From an uncultured Pelagibacteraceae bacterium (GTDB taxonomy: Bacteria; Pseudomonadota; Alphaproteobacteria; Pelagibacterales; Pelagibacteraceae): a DNA stretch of 63,070 nt. A program made the position numbers and the translations under genes. Below, one piece after another: positions 17,472 to 26,526 of the stretch (position 1 is its first letter; each line of letters opens with the position of its first letter). The stretch covers positions 1 to 63,070 of the forward strand of contig CACKFV010000006.1 of assembly GCA_902599605.1 (NCBI GenBank). The letters run 5' to 3'. Below the pieces are notes generated by a model. It worked only from the letters and a program-made list of their open reading frames with translations. It was not told the DNA's origin and ran no database searches.

Positions 17472-18708
17472 TAATGAATTTAAGCATATTTAATGTTGAT
17501 TTAATACCGTCTTCATGAAAACCATAACCATGATAACTTCCACAGAACAATATATTTTGTTTATTTTGTAATAAATCTAATTTTTTTTGATTTTTTAAAG
17601 TGTCATGATCATAATATGGATGACTGAATTGAATTTTATCAATCACGAGTTTTTCATCGATAGTGAAATGAGGATTTAAAGTTAAAAAGATATTTTTTTC
17701 TATGTCTAAATTCTGTAATAAATTTAACCAGTAGGTAACTGAACTATCATTATTTTCTGATACAAAAGTATTCCACGCACTCCAATTTATTTTTTTTTGG
17801 GGCATTACAGTTTCATCTGAGTGAATTACAGCTAAGTTTTTCTTATATCTAAAGTTACTTAATATATCTTTTTCATCATTAGAAGGCTCATTGATTATAG
17901 ATAAAGCTTCGTCTGCGTGGGTTGCAATTACGACTTTATCATACTCAAAATATTCACTTTCCCCTCCATAAAAAACGCGTGCAGCATTATCTGATCTTGT
18001 AACTTTATTAATTTTATAATTTTTAAAATGCTCTCCACTTATTTTTTTTATTACTTTATTAACATATTCAATACTTCTATTTTTAACAGTGTACCATTGA
18101 GGTCTGTCTTTAAACTTAAACAAGCCATGATTTTGAAAAAATTTTAAAAAAAACTTAATAGGCATATTTTTTGCATTATCGGGTGGCATTGACCAAATGG
18201 CTGATACCATTGGTAAAATATGATAATTGATAAAAAAATCTGACATTTTTTCTTTTTGAAGAAATGATCCAAGATTTAAATTTTCATCTATATCATCTAA
18301 TTTAGAACTCTTGTTATAAAACTTTATGATCTCATAAAACATTTTTATGAAACTTGTGTTTAATAAATTTTTTTTATAAGAAAATACCCCTCGGACTCCT
18401 TTCCCACTGTATTCTAAATTTTTTTCTTTTACTAAAAATGATAAACTCATATTGCTTTTTTCTATCTCTACCCCGATTTCATCGAAAAAGTTAATTAAGT
18501 TCGGATAAGTTTGTTTGTTAAAAACAATAAATCCAATGTCTGCACGGATCTTTTTTTTACTTTGATTGTCTGTTAAAATATCTAAAGTGTGTGAGTGACC
18601 ACCAAAACGATCTTCTTTTTCGAAAAGATCAACTTTGTGTTTTTTTGATAGAAAATATGCTGCACTTAATCCTGAAATTCCTGATCCAATTACAGCAATT
18701 TTCATCAA
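17464..18708 (-). CDS. FAD/NAD(P)-binding oxidoreductase (flavin amine-oxidase-like)
   Basis: 414 residues. The FAD motif AVIGSGISGLSAAYFLSKKH is followed by VDLFEKEDRFGGHSHT, typical of amine-oxidase-fold desaturases. FCGSYHGYGFHEDGIKS near the C-terminus is the second conserved FAD-contact region. Members beside Cfa and DUF1365 are proposed to desaturate methylated fatty acyl chains. The start codon lies three bases after the gcvP stop, with no terminator between them, so this gene may be expressed from the glycine-controlled gcv transcript. Confidence 0.88.
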   Translation of the reverse strand: MMKIAVIGSGISGLSAAYFLSKKHKVDLFEKEDRFGGHSHTLDILTDNQSKKKIRADIGFIVFNKQTYPNLINFFDEIGVEIEKSNMSLSFLVKEKNLEYSGKGVRGVFSYKKNLLNTSFIKMFYEIIKFYNKSSKLDDIDENLNLGSFLQKEKMSDFFINYHILPMVSAIWSMPPDNAKNMPIKFFLKFFQNHGLFKFKDRPQWYTVKNRSIEYVNKVIKKISGEHFKNYKINKVTRSDNAARVFYGGESEYFEYDKVVIATHADEALSIINEPSNDEKDILSNFRYKKNLAVIHSDETVMPQKKINWSAWNTFVSENNDSSVTYWLNLLQNLDIEKNIFLTLNPHFTIDEKLVIDKIQFSHPYYDHDTLKNQKKLDLLQNKQNILFCGSYHGYGFHEDGIKSTLNMLKFIND

Positions 18709-18711
18709 ATT

Positions 18712-21576
18712 TTAAGCTGCGTCTTCTTTGAATTCATCAATACTTGGGCATGTACAAAAAATATTCTTATCTCCATATACATTATCAACTCTGGCAACTG
18801 GAGGCCAAAATTTATTAGTTCTTAAATGTTTAGATGGATAAGCTGCTTCTTCTCTTGAATACTTATGTTTCCATTCATCAGAAGATAGTTCAAGATCAGT
18901 ATGTGGTGCATTTTTAATTGGGTTATCTTCTTTATCAAAATCTCCAGACTTGATCTTTTCTATTTCCTTTTTAATCTTAATTAAGGTTTCACAAAATTTA
19001 TCTATTTCTGCTAAGCTTTCACTTTCAGTTGGCTCTATCATCATTGTACCAGCTACAGGCCAAGACATTGTCGGCGCGTGAAATCCAAAATCAATCAATC
19101 TTTTTGCAATATCTTCTTCTGTTATACCTGTTTCAGCTTTGATAGGTCTTATGTCGATAATACATTCGTGAGCAATATTTCCATTTTTACCCGTATATAA
19201 AATTGGGAAATGATTTTTAAGTTTATAAGCTAAGTAATTTGCATTAAGGATTGCATTTTGGGTAGCCAATTTAAGACCTTCTGAGCCCATCATTTTAATG
19301 TACATCCAAGAAATAGATAAAATACTAGAGCTTCCCCAAGGAGCTGCTGAGACAGATCCAATTCCAGAAACTGGACCACAATCCTTTACAATTGGGTGAC
19401 TTGGTAAAAAAACTTCTAAATGTTTTTTACAAGCGATTGGTCCCATGCCTGGGCCTCCCCCTCCATGAGGTATACAAAAAGTTTTATGTAAATTTATGTG
19501 ACAGACGTCTGGTCCAAAATTACCAGGTTTAGCTATACCAACCAATGCATTTAAATTTGCACCATCCATATAAACTTGGCCACCGTTATCATGAATTATT
19601 TTACAGATATCAGAAATTTTTTCTTCAAAAACACCATGTGTAGATGGATAAGTTACCATTAATGCTCCAAGGTTTTCTGAATTAAGCTCCGCTTTCTTTT
19701 TAAGATCTTCGATGTCGACGTTACCCTCTTTATCGCAATTAACGACAACAACTTTCATTCCTACCATTTGTGCGCTTGCAGGATTTGTTCCATGGGCTGA
19801 ACTTGGGATGAGACATACATTTCTATTACTTTCTCCTCTTTCAATGTGATATTTTCTAATTACCATTAAGCCAGCATATTCACCTTGAGCTCCTGCGTTA
19901 GGTTGTAATGAAACACCGGAGAAACCTGTAATTGATCTCAACCAATTTTTTAAATCTGTAAATAATTTTCTGTACCCTTCCATTTGTTCTACGGGAGCAA
20001 AAGGATGTGGCTCAGCAAATTCTCTCCAGCTGATTGGTATCATTTCTGCCACAGCATTAAGTTTCATTGTACAAGATCCAAGTGCAATCATAGATCTATT
20101 AAGAGCAATGTCTTTATCTTCTAATCTCTTCAAATATCTAAGCATTTCAGTTTCTGAATGATAAGAGTTGAAAACAGGGTGTTCTAAATATTTAGATGTC
20201 CTTAGAAGATTTTTAGGTAGATTTGGCAAACTTCTGGTAGGATTATCTTTAATTGACTCGGTAGAATTAAATATTTTTAAAAGCTGATTTGCTCTATATA
20301 CATTTTTTCTCTCATCAAAAGAAACTGCTATCATTTCTGAGTTTACTTTTCTTACATTTATCTGTTGATTAAGAGCATTTTTGAAAATTTGATCAGTCTT
20401 TTCCTTGGTATAAATTGTAACAGTATCAAAGTATGACTCTGAATATAATTTGTAACCAGATTGTTTTATTTTATCAGCAAAGTTCTTTGTAAGTTGGGAA
20501 ACTCTTTCTGAAATATTTTTTATTCCTTTTGGACCGTGATACACTGCATAAGCTGCCGAAACTATAGCTAATAAAGCTTGTGCTGTACAAATATTACTTG
20601 TAGCTTTATCCCGTCTTATGTGTTGCTCTCTTGTTTGCAGAGACAATCTATAAGCTTTATTACCGTGTCTATCGACTGAAACTCCAATTATCCTTCCTGG
20701 CATTGATCTTTTAAATTCATCTTTTGTTGCAAAAAAAGCTGCGTGCGGGCCACCGTAACCCATTGGGATTCCAAATCTTTGTGAGCTTCCCACTGCTATA
20801 TCAGCACCTAATTCAGCGGGTGTCTTTAATAAGGCTAGAGCTAACAAATCACAAACAAGTATAGCTTTACCGTTTTTTTTATGAATTTTACTTATATATT
20901 CACTTGGATCTTTAATATCACCCAATGTACCTGGATATTGAATAATACCACATACTAAATCAGATGTTTCATCGATTACTTTATCCTCGCTTCCAACAAC
21001 AACTTTTAAACCTAATGGTTCAGCTCTTGTTTTAACCACTTCGATTGTTTGCGGATGACAGTTTTCTGAAATAAAAACCGTTTTAGAATCTTTTTTATCA
21101 AGTCTGTAACTTAGACCCATAGCCTCTGCTGCAGCTGTCCCCTCATCAAGTAGGGATGCATTTGCAATATCCATTCCTGTAAAATCAACAATCATCTGTT
21201 GAAAATTAAGTAACATTTCTAATCTTCCTTGGGCGACCTCTGGTTGGTAAGGTGTATAAGAAGTGTACCATCCCGGATTTTCTAGAATATTTCTGATAAT
21301 AACGTTTGGAGTATAGGTACCGTAATAACCCATTCCTATAAAATTAGAAAATATAGTATTTTTTTTTGATAAATTTTTTAACTTTCTTAACGCTTCATAT
21401 TCAGAATTTGGTTCGCCAATATCTAAATCCTCCGTGAAAAGAATTTTTTCTGGTACAGTTTTAGATATAAGTTCATCAAGTGAAGTATATCCAAGAACTT
21501 TTAACATTTTACTTTGTTCCTCTTCTGAAGTTCCAATATGTCTTTTTATAAAATCTTTTTCTGAGTCGTGTAACAT
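18712..21576 (-). CDS. gcvP: Glycine dehydrogenase (decarboxylating), P protein
   Basis: 954 residues, a full-length fused (alpha-beta) P protein. It decarboxylates glycine on pyridoxal phosphate and passes the aminomethyl group to the lipoyl arm of GcvH. The PLP lysine is Lys698 in HKTFCIPHGGGGPGMGP. Other landmarks are FSNFIGMGYYGTYTPNVI and YTPYQPEVAQGRLEMLLNFQ at the N-terminus, and MIEPTESESLAEIDKFC at the C-terminus. Its ATG shares one base with the gcvH stop, and AAGGAG lies upstream inside gcvH. Confidence 0.97.
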   Translation of the reverse strand: MLHDSEKDFIKRHIGTSEEEQSKMLKVLGYTSLDELISKTVPEKILFTEDLDIGEPNSEYEALRKLKNLSKKNTIFSNFIGMGYYGTYTPNVIIRNILENPGWYTSYTPYQPEVAQGRLEMLLNFQQMIVDFTGMDIANASLLDEGTAAAEAMGLSYRLDKKDSKTVFISENCHPQTIEVVKTRAEPLGLKVVVGSEDKVIDETSDLVCGIIQYPGTLGDIKDPSEYISKIHKKNGKAILVCDLLALALLKTPAELGADIAVGSSQRFGIPMGYGGPHAAFFATKDEFKRSMPGRIIGVSVDRHGNKAYRLSLQTREQHIRRDKATSNICTAQALLAIVSAAYAVYHGPKGIKNISERVSQLTKNFADKIKQSGYKLYSESYFDTVTIYTKEKTDQIFKNALNQQINVRKVNSEMIAVSFDERKNVYRANQLLKIFNSTESIKDNPTRSLPNLPKNLLRTSKYLEHPVFNSYHSETEMLRYLKRLEDKDIALNRSMIALGSCTMKLNAVAEMIPISWREFAEPHPFAPVEQMEGYRKLFTDLKNWLRSITGFSGVSLQPNAGAQGEYAGLMVIRKYHIERGESNRNVCLIPSSAHGTNPASAQMVGMKVVVVNCDKEGNVDIEDLKKKAELNSENLGALMVTYPSTHGVFEEKISDICKIIHDNGGQVYMDGANLNALVGIAKPGNFGPDVCHINLHKTFCIPHGGGGPGMGPIACKKHLEVFLPSHPIVKDCGPVSGIGSVSAAPWGSSSILSISWMYIKMMGSEGLKLATQNAILNANYLAYKLKNHFPILYTGKNGNIAHECIIDIRPIKAETGITEEDIAKRLIDFGFHAPTMSWPVAGTMMIEPTESESLAEIDKFCETLIKIKKEIEKIKSGDFDKEDNPIKNAPHTDLELSSDEWKHKYSREEAAYPSKHLRTNKFWPPVARVDNVYGDKNIFCTCPSIDEFKEDAA

Positions 21577-21956
21577 TATGATGAGCTCTCCTTAGCAAAT
21601 TTATCGTACTCTTCTTTGTTCATTAGAGTATCGAGTTCTGATTTATCTTTTAACTTCAATTTAAAAAACCACGCTCCTCCCTCTGGATCAGCATTGATTT
21701 TTGACGGATCATCAACAATTGATTGATTAATTTCTACAATCTCACCACTTACTGGCGTATAGACATCACTTGCAGCTTTTGTTGATTCTACCACCCCTGC
21801 AGTTCCGTCTTTTTCAACATTAGATCCTTTCTCAGGTAATTCAGCAAAAACTATGTCACCTAACATTTCAGTTGCATGTTTTGTAATTCCAATAGTTCCT
21901 ACTTCTCCATCTAGTGTAATCCATTCATGTTCTTTTGAAAATTTTGTATTAGACAT
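21576..21956 (-). CDS. gcvH: Glycine cleavage system H protein
   Basis: 126 residues. The lipoate-carrying lysine is Lys60 in [39 protein letters not shown] is the usual N-terminus. It shuttles the aminomethyl intermediate from GcvP to GcvT. The start overlaps the end of gcvT by 8 bp and is preceded by a good AAGGAG site, so it can be translated independently of gcvT coupling. Confidence 0.97.
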   Translation of the reverse strand: MSNTKFSKEHEWITLDGEVGTIGITKHATEMLGDIVFAELPEKGSNVEKDGTAGVVESTKAASDVYTPVSGEIVEINQSIVDDPSKINADPEGGAWFFKLKLKDKSELDTLMNKEEYDKFAKESSS

Positions 21957-23052
21957 TGGCTTCTCCTTTCACATAACTTTTTTTATAAAATGGCAAATCA
22001 CAAACATTGGCAGGCACTTTTTTTCCTCTTACTTCTAAGTAAACTTTTGTGTCTGTTTTAGAATGAGAATTTGAAATATAACCCATCGCGATTGAAGCAT
22101 TAACGCTTGGTCCGAATGTTCCGCTAGTGACTTTTCCAATCTCATTGTCTTTTTCATCAAAAATTTTCGTTGATTCTCTTGCTATAACTCTAGTCTCTGG
22201 TTTGATGCCAACTCTTAATTTTGACACGCCTTCTTCGATTTGTTTTTTTATTTGATGTGATCCTATAAAGTTATCATTTATTCTATTTTTTGAAATTGCC
22301 CACTTTAAATTTGCTTCAACTGGACTGGTATTTTCGTTTATGTCATGACCGTACAAGCACAAGCCCGCCTCTAATCTTAAAGTATCCCTTGCGCCCAACC
22401 CAATTAATGTTGACCCTTTAGAAATTAATTCTTCTACAAAAGAAATTGCAACTTTATTAGGTAATGATATTTCAAAGCCATCTTCACCTGTATATCCAGA
22501 TCTTGTTATAAAGATTTCATTATTTTTAAAAGAAAAGTTTTCTCCATTCATAAATTTTAATTTTGATACATTTGAAACTACATTTTCAAGAATTGTTTTA
22601 GACTCTGGACCTTGTATCGCTACAAGAGACAAATTATTGTTTATGTCCAAATTTTGATCATTCAATTTATTTTTAATAATCTGAAGATCGTTTTGTTTAC
22701 AAGCAGCATTTAAAATAATCATGTACTGATCTTTCATTCTAGTGATGATAAGATCATCATATATTCCCCCATTCTCTTTCATTAAAAAAGAATACTTGCT
22801 TTGATTAATTTTTAAATTTTTAAGATCAGTTGGTAAAATTTCTTGGAGTTTGTCTGTTATGTCGTTACTGTATTTAATGAATAACTGCCCCATATGGGAA
22901 ACATCGAATATTCCAGACTTATTTCTTGTAATATTATGCTCTTTTACAATTCCCTCAGAGTATTGTATCGGCATACTATAGCCAGCAAACTCAACGAACT
23001 TAGCGTTGTGCTTTTTATGTAATTCGTATAATGCAGTTTTTTTTATATTCAT
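21949..23052 (-). CDS. gcvT: Glycine cleavage system T protein (aminomethyltransferase)
   Basis: 367 residues. Releases ammonia and makes 5,10-methylene-tetrahydrofolate from the GcvH-bound intermediate. Landmarks are [43 protein letters not shown] and [18 protein letters not shown]. The ATG at 23050-23052 has only a weak AGAG-type Shine-Dalgarno and lies 14 nt after aptamer 2 of the glycine riboswitch. The sequence over the start is perfectly complementary to the linker between the aptamers, which points to control of translation initiation. Confidence 0.96.
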   Translation of the reverse strand: MNIKKTALYELHKKHNAKFVEFAGYSMPIQYSEGIVKEHNITRNKSGIFDVSHMGQLFIKYSNDITDKLQEILPTDLKNLKINQSKYSFLMKENGGIYDDLIITRMKDQYMIILNAACKQNDLQIIKNKLNDQNLDINNNLSLVAIQGPESKTILENVVSNVSKLKFMNGENFSFKNNEIFITRSGYTGEDGFEISLPNKVAISFVEELISKGSTLIGLGARDTLRLEAGLCLYGHDINENTSPVEANLKWAISKNRINDNFIGSHQIKKQIEEGVSKLRVGIKPETRVIARESTKIFDEKDNEIGKVTSGTFGPSVNASIAMGYISNSHSKTDTKVYLEVRGKKVPANVCDLPFYKKSYVKGEANV

Positions 23053-23137
23053 ATTAACTCTCTAACCCCCTCTGTCGTGGTGCCTGAGAGATTTTAGCTC
23101 CTTCGGCGAGAATTTGTCTCTTTCCAGAGTTAATATG
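23050..23137 (-). promoter_or_regulatory. Anti-start pairing: aptamer linker with gcvT initiation site
   Basis: The minus-strand RNA linker CAUAUUAACUCU (+23126-23137) is the exact reverse complement of AGAGUUAAUAUG (+23050-23061), which holds the weak ribosome site and the AUG of gcvT. The linker's CUCU also belongs to the CUCUG strand of P1 in aptamer 2. Glycine binding would hold CUCUG in P1 and free the AUG; without glycine the 12-bp helix would hide it. The complementarity is seen directly, the switching is inferred. Confidence 0.6.
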
Positions 23138-23207
23138 TACGGTCCTTTTGCCTGAGAGTTTCCGGGGTGGTTGCTCCTTCGGCGCTACTTATGTAGTCTC
23201 TCCCGTA
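23066..23207 (-). ncRNA. Tandem glycine riboswitch
   Basis: Read on the minus strand, two glycine aptamers follow each other. Each has the conserved GCCGAAGGAGC core and the CTCTCAGGC strand; the first continues AAAAGGAC, the second CACCACGAC. Aptamer 1 spans about 23207-23140, with P1 from TACGG pairing with CCGTA. Aptamer 2 spans about 23129-23070, with P1 from CTCTG (+23125-23129) and CAGAG (+23070-23074). Tandem glycine aptamers typically turn on gcv genes when glycine is abundant. The arrangement matches what is known for SAR11 gcvT. Confidence 0.95.
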
Positions 23208-23211
23208 TAAG

Positions 23212-23217
23212 ATTATA
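23212..23217 (-). promoter_or_regulatory. Probable -10 box of the gcv operon
   Basis: Perfect TATAAT on the minus strand, placed so that a start about seven bases later would fall on the GGGAGAG opening of the riboswitch. No convincing -35 hexamer is present at 16-18 bp, which is common in A+T-rich genomes. The box lies in the gap after the EamA gene stop. Confidence 0.5.
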
Positions 23218-23241
23218 TTAACATATTTTTGATAATCTTCA

Positions 23242-24117
23242 TCAAGAAATAGTTTTTTTTTCCAGTTTAATAACATTGTAAAACTGTAGTAATACTGCGA
23301 ATAATACAATTGACCCCCCAATTAAAACAATAAATGGTGGATTTTCACTCACAAATAACCAAGCCCAAAGAGGTCCAAGAATAGCTTCGGTGAGCATTAT
23401 GATACCCACAATTGCCGAGGGCGTAGATCTTGCCCCAATTGTTATAAAAATAAAACCAAAACCTAATTGAAAAAAACCTGCTAGAAAACCTAAAAATATA
23501 TCATATGATGAAATATTAATTTTACCTGCAACTAAATAACCGACAGACATTGCAACTATTCCAGCAATTAATTGTAACGGTATCATGTCTACATCTGGAT
23601 ATTTTCTAATAATAATAATTAATATTGCAAATGACACAGGCATAATAAATGCTGCAATATTTCCAGACATTTGTCCTGGAGACAAAGATCCCCCGACCAT
23701 TAAAATAATACCAGAGATAGCTAATATAATTGATATTAAAGTTAATTTTGAAATTTTTTCTTTTAAAAATAAATATCCAAAGATTGCTAGGAAAATTGTT
23801 TGAGTTTGAATAATAAAATTAGCATTGGCTACTGTTGTATTATACATCGCAAAAACATAACCACAAAACCCTGAAGATAAAACTATACCGCCAATAAGAC
23901 CAGGGAAGCCTGATTTCTTAAAAGCATGAAAAACATTTTTTTTATAAGTAATTAGTAAAAAAATTGATACAACTAAAATAAAAAAAAGAGATCTCCAAAA
24001 AAGTATCTGCCATAATGTGGCGCCCTCAAAAGATTTTACAATCATTCCCCCAAAACTTAAACTAGTGGCACCAAAAAAAACTAATAGTGGACCCGGTAAT
24101 CTTGTTATAAAATTCAT
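23242..24117 (-). CDS. EamA/DMT-family transporter
   Basis: 291 residues with about ten membrane segments and two EamA repeats (TTVANANFIIQTQTIFLAIFG, GYLFLKEKISKLTL, LTEAILGPLWAWLFVSENPP). The start overlaps the end of pxpC by 4 bp, making it the third gene of a pxpB-pxpC-EamA unit. Uptake or export of 5-oxoproline or glutamate is a reasonable guess from context only. It ends just before the promoter of the gcv operon. Confidence 0.88.
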   Translation of the reverse strand: MNFITRLPGPLLVFFGATSLSFGGMIVKSFEGATLWQILFWRSLFFILVVSIFLLITYKKNVFHAFKKSGFPGLIGGIVLSSGFCGYVFAMYNTTVANANFIIQTQTIFLAIFGYLFLKEKISKLTLISIILAISGIILMVGGSLSPGQMSGNIAAFIMPVSFAILIIIIRKYPDVDMIPLQLIAGIVAMSVGYLVAGKINISSYDIFLGFLAGFFQLGFGFIFITIGARSTPSAIVGIIMLTEAILGPLWAWLFVSENPPFIVLIGGSIVLFAVLLQFYNVIKLEKKTIS

Positions 24118-25061
24118 CTTATTTTATTAATTATGTTCTTAGTTTCCATAGTATAAATTTTATATAAATTTTCTGCCTCAGTAAGACTTATAATTTTAAA
24201 TTTGATTTTTTCTCCAGGAGGGCATTGTGCTAACTTGTCATAATCTGCGCTTATTACAACAGCAATTTTTGGATAACCGCCTATTGTTCCATGGTCTGAA
24301 AGCATTACTATGGGGTCTCCATCAGCTGGAACTTGTATTACTCCTTTTCCCAATCCTTCAGATTTGATGTTTGTTTTCTTTAAATTTTTAATTTTAGGTC
24401 CACTTAATCTCATTCCCATTCTATCGGTAAGTTTTGAAACAACAAAATCTTTACTTGTAAAATCTTTGATTGAGTCTTCCGAAAAGTAATCAAAGTTTGT
24501 GCCCTTTATCACTCTTATAAATTCTATTTTTGAGTTTAAGTGTTCTAAACTTTTTTTTATTGAGGCATCAACAGTATTTAGGATTATTGTTTGTCCAATC
24601 TCTATTTTTTTTCCATCATTTGGGCCTACTTCAGCTCTAACAGTTGTTGAATAACTATTACAAAATTTATTAATCTGAAAACCACCTTTTACCGAAAGGT
24701 AGCCATAGACTGACTTTTCAGTTGATATAATATCAAGACAATCTTTATTATTTAAATTGTAAGTTCTATAACATTCACCTTTTATTTCAGAGGTATCTTT
24801 TTTAATTATCTTAAAATTAACATTACCTGTGATTACGATAGAGGTTTGACTTCCAGAAAATTCAAGTAAGGGTCCTTGGTATGCAAACTCTAATACTGCT
24901 TCATCTTCTTTATTAGTAATTAATGAGTTAGCGATTAGAAAATTCCTTTTGTCAATTGCTCCACTAAATGGAAGGCCTACATGATAAAAATTATCTCTTC
25001 CTAAATCTTGAAAAGTGGTATTTATACCAGGTCTTAACACTTTAAAACTATTTTTGCTCAT
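24114..25061 (-). CDS. pxpC: 5-oxoprolinase subunit C
   Basis: About 315 residues from the ATG at 25061; an upstream in-frame ATG at 25112 lies inside pxpB. The KipA/allophanate-hydrolase-subunit-2 signature is present: VLRPGINTTFQDLGR, HVGLPFSGAIDKRNFLIANSL, LEFAYQGPLLEFSG and a C-terminal MLSDHGTIGGYPKIAVV. With PxpA and PxpB it opens 5-oxoproline (pyroglutamate) to glutamate using ATP. It overlaps pxpB by 14 bp. Confidence 0.92.
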   Translation of the reverse strand: MSKNSFKVLRPGINTTFQDLGRDNFYHVGLPFSGAIDKRNFLIANSLITNKEDEAVLEFAYQGPLLEFSGSQTSIVITGNVNFKIIKKDTSEIKGECYRTYNLNNKDCLDIISTEKSVYGYLSVKGGFQINKFCNSYSTTVRAEVGPNDGKKIEIGQTIILNTVDASIKKSLEHLNSKIEFIRVIKGTNFDYFSEDSIKDFTSKDFVVSKLTDRMGMRLSGPKIKNLKKTNIKSEGLGKGVIQVPADGDPIVMLSDHGTIGGYPKIAVVISADYDKLAQCPPGEKIKFKIISLTEAENLYKIYTMETKNIINKIR

Positions 25062-25725
25062 AAAATTTTGAGTATTCCTTTTTTGAAATTTCGAAGAACT
25101 CAACCTCATCACCTGAGTCTATTAAGGTTAATTTATTAGAATTTTTAGTAAAAACTTTTTTCGGTGAATTACCAATAATGTTCCAACCACCCGGACTTTC
25201 AAAAGTATAAATATTACAAAATTGTTCTGTAATACCTACTGAGCCCTTAGGAACTTTAACCCTTGGAGTTTCAAGCCTATCTAGTCTAATTTTTTTTTTA
25301 ATATCACCAAGGAAAGGCATGCCAGCAATAAATCCTGTCATATAACAAAAATATTTTTGAGATATAAATTGATTGACTATCTCTTTTTTGGTTATGCCCG
25401 CTTTTTTTTCAACCCTTTCCAAGTCAAGTGCAAACTCATCATCAAAACATACAGGTATCTTTACTGCTTTTGTTTTAGTTGCTTCAAAAGTTGAAATATC
25501 TAAATTTTGTACGATATCTTTTATTTTTTTAAAGTTGGTAAGTTCTAAATCAAAATAAATTATTAACTTATTATAGGATGGTGCAATATTTTTTATACCA
25601 GTTATATTTTTTTCTCTTATATTATTAAAATAATTTATTACTTTAAGATTAGTTTCTTTATTTACTGTGTCGCCAAAATCACAATATAAAGCTGCGTCGC
25701 CAAGATTGTATATATTTTTGATCAT
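25048..25725 (-). CDS. pxpB: 5-oxoprolinase subunit B
   Basis: 225 residues of the KipI/allophanate-hydrolase-subunit-1 family. Landmarks are ALYCDFGDTVNKETN at the start, IPVCFDDEFALDLERV, MTGFIAGMPFLGDI and the C-terminal PGGWNIIGNSPKKVF. It is divergent from pxpA with only 27 bp between the two start codons, so both sides of the 5-oxoprolinase probably share one short control region. Confidence 0.92.
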   Translation of the reverse strand: MIKNIYNLGDAALYCDFGDTVNKETNLKVINYFNNIREKNITGIKNIAPSYNKLIIYFDLELTNFKKIKDIVQNLDISTFEATKTKAVKIPVCFDDEFALDLERVEKKAGITKKEIVNQFISQKYFCYMTGFIAGMPFLGDIKKKIRLDRLETPRVKVPKGSVGITEQFCNIYTFESPGGWNIIGNSPKKVFTKNSNKLTLIDSGDEVEFFEISKKEYSKFYEQK

Positions 25726-25752
25726 GCCATGTTATACTTTAACTCATAAATT

Positions 25753-26526
25753 ATGGAAATTAATATTAATTGTGATTTAGGTGAAAAATCCAAACACCAT
25801 TCTAATAAATATGATCCTGAACTATTAGGTATAGTCAATTCAGCAAATATTGCTTGTGGGTTTCATGCAGGTGATGAAGATACCATGAGGGAGACTATAA
25901 AAATATCAAAAAAAAATGGGGTAAGTATTGGTGCACACCCATCATTTAATGATCCTGAAAATTTTGGAAGAAAAAGAATTAATCTTTCATCAATTGAAAT
26001 TGAGAAACTTATTCAAGATCAATACAATATACTTCAAGACATTGCTCAAGAAAATGAGGTTAATGTATCTCATATCAAGCCTCATGGTGCATTAAATAAC
26101 ATGGCATGTGAGGATATTGAGTTAGCCACTGTTATTGCAAAAACAATTTATAATATTAACAAAGATCTAATTTATCTAGTACCAACAGGTTCAAAAATGG
26201 AGGTGTCTGCAAAAAAATTAGGGATGAAGGTGGCTTGTGAAATTTTTGCAGATAGAAATTATGAGGACGATGGAAACTTAGTTTCAAGAAAGAAAAATAC
26301 CGCATTAATTACAGATCCAATTAAAGCGCAAGAACATGTTTTAAAGATGGTAAAAAACCAAGCGTTAAATTGTCTCTCTGGTAAACAAATTCCTTGTGAA
26401 ATTGACTCAGTTTGTATACATGGTGATAATAATACATCTTTAAAAACGGCAATTAAAGTAAAAGAAAACTTAATGAAGAACAAATTATATTTATTGCCAT
26501 TAGATAAATTAAAAAAATTTAAATGA
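25753..26526 (+). CDS. pxpA: 5-oxoprolinase subunit A (LamB/YcsF family)
   Basis: 257 residues. The signature INCDLGEKSKHHSN, ANIACGFHAGDEDTMRETI, VSIGAHPSFNDPENFGR and VSHIKPHGALNN is that of PxpA. The three-subunit enzyme recycles 5-oxoproline, a spontaneous product of glutamine and glutathione turnover, so it fits the gshAB operon elsewhere in the window. Its stop is part of an ATGA overlap with the TPR gene. Confidence 0.94.
   Translation: MEININCDLGEKSKHHSNKYDPELLGIVNSANIACGFHAGDEDTMRETIKISKKNGVSIGAHPSFNDPENFGRKRINLSSIEIEKLIQDQYNILQDIAQENEVNVSHIKPHGALNNMACEDIELATVIAKTIYNINKDLIYLVPTGSKMEVSAKKLGMKVACEIFADRNYEDDGNLVSRKKNTALITDPIKAQEHVLKMVKNQALNCLSGKQIPCEIDSVCIHGDNNTSLKTAIKVKENLMKNKLYLLPLDKLKKFK

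Noticed and set aside
23130-23321. 63-codon minus-strand frame over the riboswitch
   Set aside because: It overlaps the first glycine aptamer and the end of the EamA gene, and does not resemble a protein.
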